DNA of 54,184 bases from Pseudomonadota bacterium (GTDB taxonomy: Bacteria > Pseudomonadota > Gammaproteobacteria > Xanthomonadales > Rhodanobacteraceae), in the NCBI GenBank assembly GCA_018240505.1, contig JAFEFQ010000253.1:1-54184 (forward strand). Reading direction: 5' to 3'. Under the pieces are notes generated by a model. It was not told where the DNA came from, searched no databases, and saw only the letters and a program-made list of their open reading frames with translations. Position 1 is the stretch's first letter, and each line of letters begins with the position of its first letter. A program made the position numbers and the translations under genes. Shown here in pieces: positions 52,282-54,184 of this stretch.

Positions 52282-53430
52282 ATGCCCGGCCTGCTTCCCG
52301 ACGTCGATCCCGACGGCCTGCTCGAATTCTCGGTCGTCTACACCGATCGCGCGCTCAACCACATGTCGAAGCGTTTCGTCGGCGCGATGCGGGACCTCCT
52401 CGGCATGCTCAAGTCGGTCTACGCCGCGCACAGCGCGGTCATCGTGCCCGGCAGCGGCAGCTTCGGCATGGAAGCGGTCGCGCGCCAGTTCGGCAATCGC
52501 GAAAAAGTGCTGATCGTGCGCAACGGCTGGTTCAGCTATCGCTGGAGCCAGATCTTCGACGCCGGCGGCTTCGGCGGCGGCGCGATCGTCTGCCAGGCAC
52601 GCCAGGCGAGCGACGCCGCGCAGGCGCCGTGGGCGCCGTGTCCCGCCGACGAGGTCGCCGCGACGATACGCGCGGAAAAACCCGGGCTCGTGTTCGCGCC
52701 GCATGTGGAAACCGCGAGCGGCATCCTGCTGCCCGACGACTACCTGCGCACCGTGGCCGCCGCCGCGCGCGAGGTCGGCGCCTTGTTCGTGCTCGACTGC
52801 ATCGCTTCGGGCGCGGCCTGGGTCGACATGCAGGCAACCGGCGTCGACGTGCTGATCAGCGCGCCGCAGAAGGGCTGGAGCAGCACGCCCTGCTGCGCGA
52901 TGGTGATGCTCGGCGAACGTGCGCGCGCGGCGATCGACGCCACCACGAGCAGCAGCTTCGCCTGCGACCTGAAGAAATGGACGCAGATCGCCGAAGGCTA
53001 CGAAAAAGGCCAGCACGCCTATCACGCGACCATGCCGACCGACGGCCTCGTGCGCCTGCGCGACGCGATGCGCGAGACGCTGGCCTGGGGCCTCGCGCCC
53101 GCGCGCGCGGCGCAGTTCGAACTCGGCGCGAAGGCGCGCGCGCTGCTCGAATCGCGCGGCTTCCCGAGTGTCGCGGCGAAAGGATTCGAGGCGCCCGGCG
53201 TCGTCGTCAGCTACACCACCGACCCCGGCATCCAGAACGCGAAGAAGTTCATCGACGCCGGCGTGCAGACCGCCGCCGGCGTGCCGCTGCAATGCGGCGA
53301 GCGCGCCGACTTCATGAGCTTCCGCATCGGCCTGTTCGGCCTCGACAAGCTGCGCCACGTCGAGCGCACGCTGGCCCAGCTGGCGGCCGCGCTGGATAGT
53401 GTTGCGGCGGCCAAAGACGCTACGACTTGA
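52282..53430 (+). CDS. Class V aminotransferase (alanine/serine-glyoxylate type)
   Basis: A 382-residue PLP-dependent fold-type I enzyme resembling alanine/serine-glyoxylate aminotransferases. The nucleotide-phosphate loop G-S-G-S-F-G-M-E-A, the PLP-binding Asp in LFVLDCIASGAAWVDMQ and the Schiff-base lysine in SAPQKGWSSTPC are visible. It follows lacI by 44 bases on the same strand with CGGAGAT before the ATG; nothing obvious links it to the sugar locus. Its 3' end overlaps the convergent cupin gene by 11 bases. Confidence 0.92.
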   Translation: MPGLLPDVDPDGLLEFSVVYTDRALNHMSKRFVGAMRDLLGMLKSVYAAHSAVIVPGSGSFGMEAVARQFGNREKVLIVRNGWFSYRWSQIFDAGGFGGGAIVCQARQASDAAQAPWAPCPADEVAATIRAEKPGLVFAPHVETASGILLPDDYLRTVAAAAREVGALFVLDCIASGAAWVDMQATGVDVLISAPQKGWSSTPCCAMVMLGERARAAIDATTSSSFACDLKKWTQIAEGYEKGQHAYHATMPTDGLVRLRDAMRETLAWGLAPARAAQFELGAKARALLESRGFPSVAAKGFEAPGVVVSYTTDPGIQNAKKFIDAGVQTAAGVPLQCGERADFMSFRIGLFGLDKLRHVERTLAQLAAALDSVAAAKDATT

Positions 53431-53782
53431 TCTCTATCGCGATGATGTGGAGGCTGGTCTGCCCGACATTCTGCACGTAGTGCGGCATGAGCGGAGCGGA
53501 CCAGATGGCGGAGCCGGGCTGTGGCTTTGCGGTCATGGCACGCGAGTCGACGAGGACGTTTCCGTTCGGGTCGTAGCGCACAAAGTCGCTCCAGCTCAGA
53601 ACATAAAGCGTGGCCGGCCACTGGTGAGCGTGCACGGGCGTTCGCTCTCCGGGCCCAAGCCGCGTATCCAGAACTCTGACCTTCTCGTTCTCGAGCAGGA
53701 CGTCATGGTGGTCGGGCGCAACACGCATCGCATCGAGAGGATGCATGCCCGCAGACAGCGCAGAAGGATCTTCAATACTCAT
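53420..53782 (-). CDS. Small cupin-domain protein
   Basis: A 120-residue single-cupin protein with P-V-H-A-H-Q-W-P supplying likely metal ligands, V-L-D-T-R-L-G-P-G-E-R-T before it, and LMPHYVQNVG as the second cupin motif. Function is unknown; a simple metal-binding isomerase or dioxygenase-like role is possible. ATG 53782 is taken because the alternative TTG at 53833 would add a poorly conserved tail. The gene looks slightly less GC-rich than its neighbours. Confidence 0.78.
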   Translation of the reverse strand: MSIEDPSALSAGMHPLDAMRVAPDHHDVLLENEKVRVLDTRLGPGERTPVHAHQWPATLYVLSWSDFVRYDPNGNVLVDSRAMTAKPQPGSAIWSAPLMPHYVQNVGQTSLHIIAIEIKS

Positions 53783-54040
53783 ATATGCCGGCCGACGCTC
53801 GACGTAAGTGGCCGCTATCACTGTGCGCGTCAATTTAGCGCGGCCCGTCGCAGCATAGAAGCGGCAGATACTTAGCGCGAGGCGTGACTACTATTCGATT
53901 TCAAAACGCCGCGTAATCCCGCAGCCTGATCTGGCATGCGCGAGATACGCGGCGCTGTTTGTTGTGGGAAAATCTCTTTTGTTCGCGGATCGTGCAGTCC
54001 AATCCTCAGGCGTTGCCGACGATCCCTCACGCCGCGTCGA

Positions 54041-54184
54041 TCAAGGCGACACACGCTCCCACACCTGGGTGCGGCCGAGCAGCGAGAATCCCTTGAAGCC
54101 GCGCACCTGCAGGGTCTTGCCGTCGGCGGCGGGGGTGAGCTTGCAGCCGTAGGTCTTGCCGTTCTTCGGGTCGAGGATGGTGCC
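54041..54184 (-). CDS. DUF2147 protein, C-terminal fragment (5' end outside window)
   Basis: The last 47 codons of a gene that enters from the right edge, stop at 54041-54043. The translation includes DPKNGKTYGCKLT, ADGKTLQVRGF and the ending FSLLGRTQVWERV, characteristic of DUF2147 proteins, which are small, exported, lipocalin-like proteins of unknown function. The signal peptide and N-terminal half are not in the window. Confidence 0.85.
   Translation of the reverse strand, partial: GTILDPKNGKTYGCKLTPAADGKTLQVRGFKGFSLLGRTQVWERVSP

Noticed and set aside
49312..53430. 1372-codon plus-strand open frame
   Set aside because: Only the last 382 codons (aminotransferase, from 52282) are real; the rest is antisense to the GH65-mutase gene and overlaps the LacI gene.
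53964..54152. 62-codon plus-strand frame at the right edge
   Set aside because: It is opposite the DUF2147 coding end and has no recognisable features.

Overview
The window reads as chromosomal DNA of a high-GC gammaproteobacterium of the order Lysobacterales (Xanthomonadales), probably a Rhodanobacteraceae-like lineage. This is inferred from copLAB copper resistance with a CopL-type leader protein, the metG / anchorless RnfB / nth chain, a TonB-receptor carbohydrate locus with TIGR02466-type oxygenase proteins, and intergenic repeat types I associate with this order. No species call is possible from the sequence alone.

Layout: 1-806 holds the 3' half of hutU. 927-2094 is a small accessory patch with a lipoprotein and a toxin-antitoxin pair (Phd/StbD-like antitoxin with MazF/PemK-like toxin). 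2233-11033 carries a CPA1 Na+/H+ antiporter, an MscS channel, a Tat-exported FMN alpha-hydroxy-acid oxidase relative, an SRPBCC protein, a methyltransferase/GNAT pair, DUF72 and a nitrilase-family amidohydrolase. 11034-11826 has no gene but is rich in perfect hairpins. 11827-21511 carries a PAP2 phosphatase/GT4 glycosyltransferase pair, an M20 peptidase with a GNAT, a Spy/LTXXQ-like periplasmic protein, a short-form 6-phosphogluconate dehydrogenase, an outer-membrane barrel, a sterol-desaturase-family protein running into tRNA-Asn, a lone pseudopilin and rlmJ. 21808-25008 is copLAB. 25043-30329 holds ygiD, an NAD(P)-binding protein, a BaiN-like flavoprotein, mmsA and a GNAT. 30384-34797 is the overlapping chain metG > MBL hydrolase > rnfB-like > nth on the minus strand.

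35048-52237 looks like a carbohydrate-utilisation region: secreted GH36-like alpha-galactosidase, secreted GH65 hydrolase, two TIGR02466-type proteins, an MFS sugar permease, a sulfatase with an odd C-S-S-S-R maturation motif, a TonB-dependent receptor, a fused GH65 phosphorylase / beta-phosphoglucomutase, and a divergent LacI regulator with two abutting operator-like palindromes. The inferred logic is glycan capture at the outer membrane, periplasmic trimming and desulfation, MFS import, then phosphorolysis to beta-glucose-1-P and conversion to glucose-6-P within one polypeptide. A class V aminotransferase, a cupin and a partial DUF2147 gene close the window.

The most unusual non-coding signal is a structured intergenic repeat with terminal inverted repeats, present three times (21514-21745, 25825-25980, 34863-35004). 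The copies share an interior but differ in their ends, which stay complementary; one internal hairpin shows two compensatory base-pair changes; and the middle copy is flanked by a 5-bp direct repeat and splits what would otherwise be a tight two-gene operon. It looks like a non-autonomous mobile element that I cannot match to a named family.
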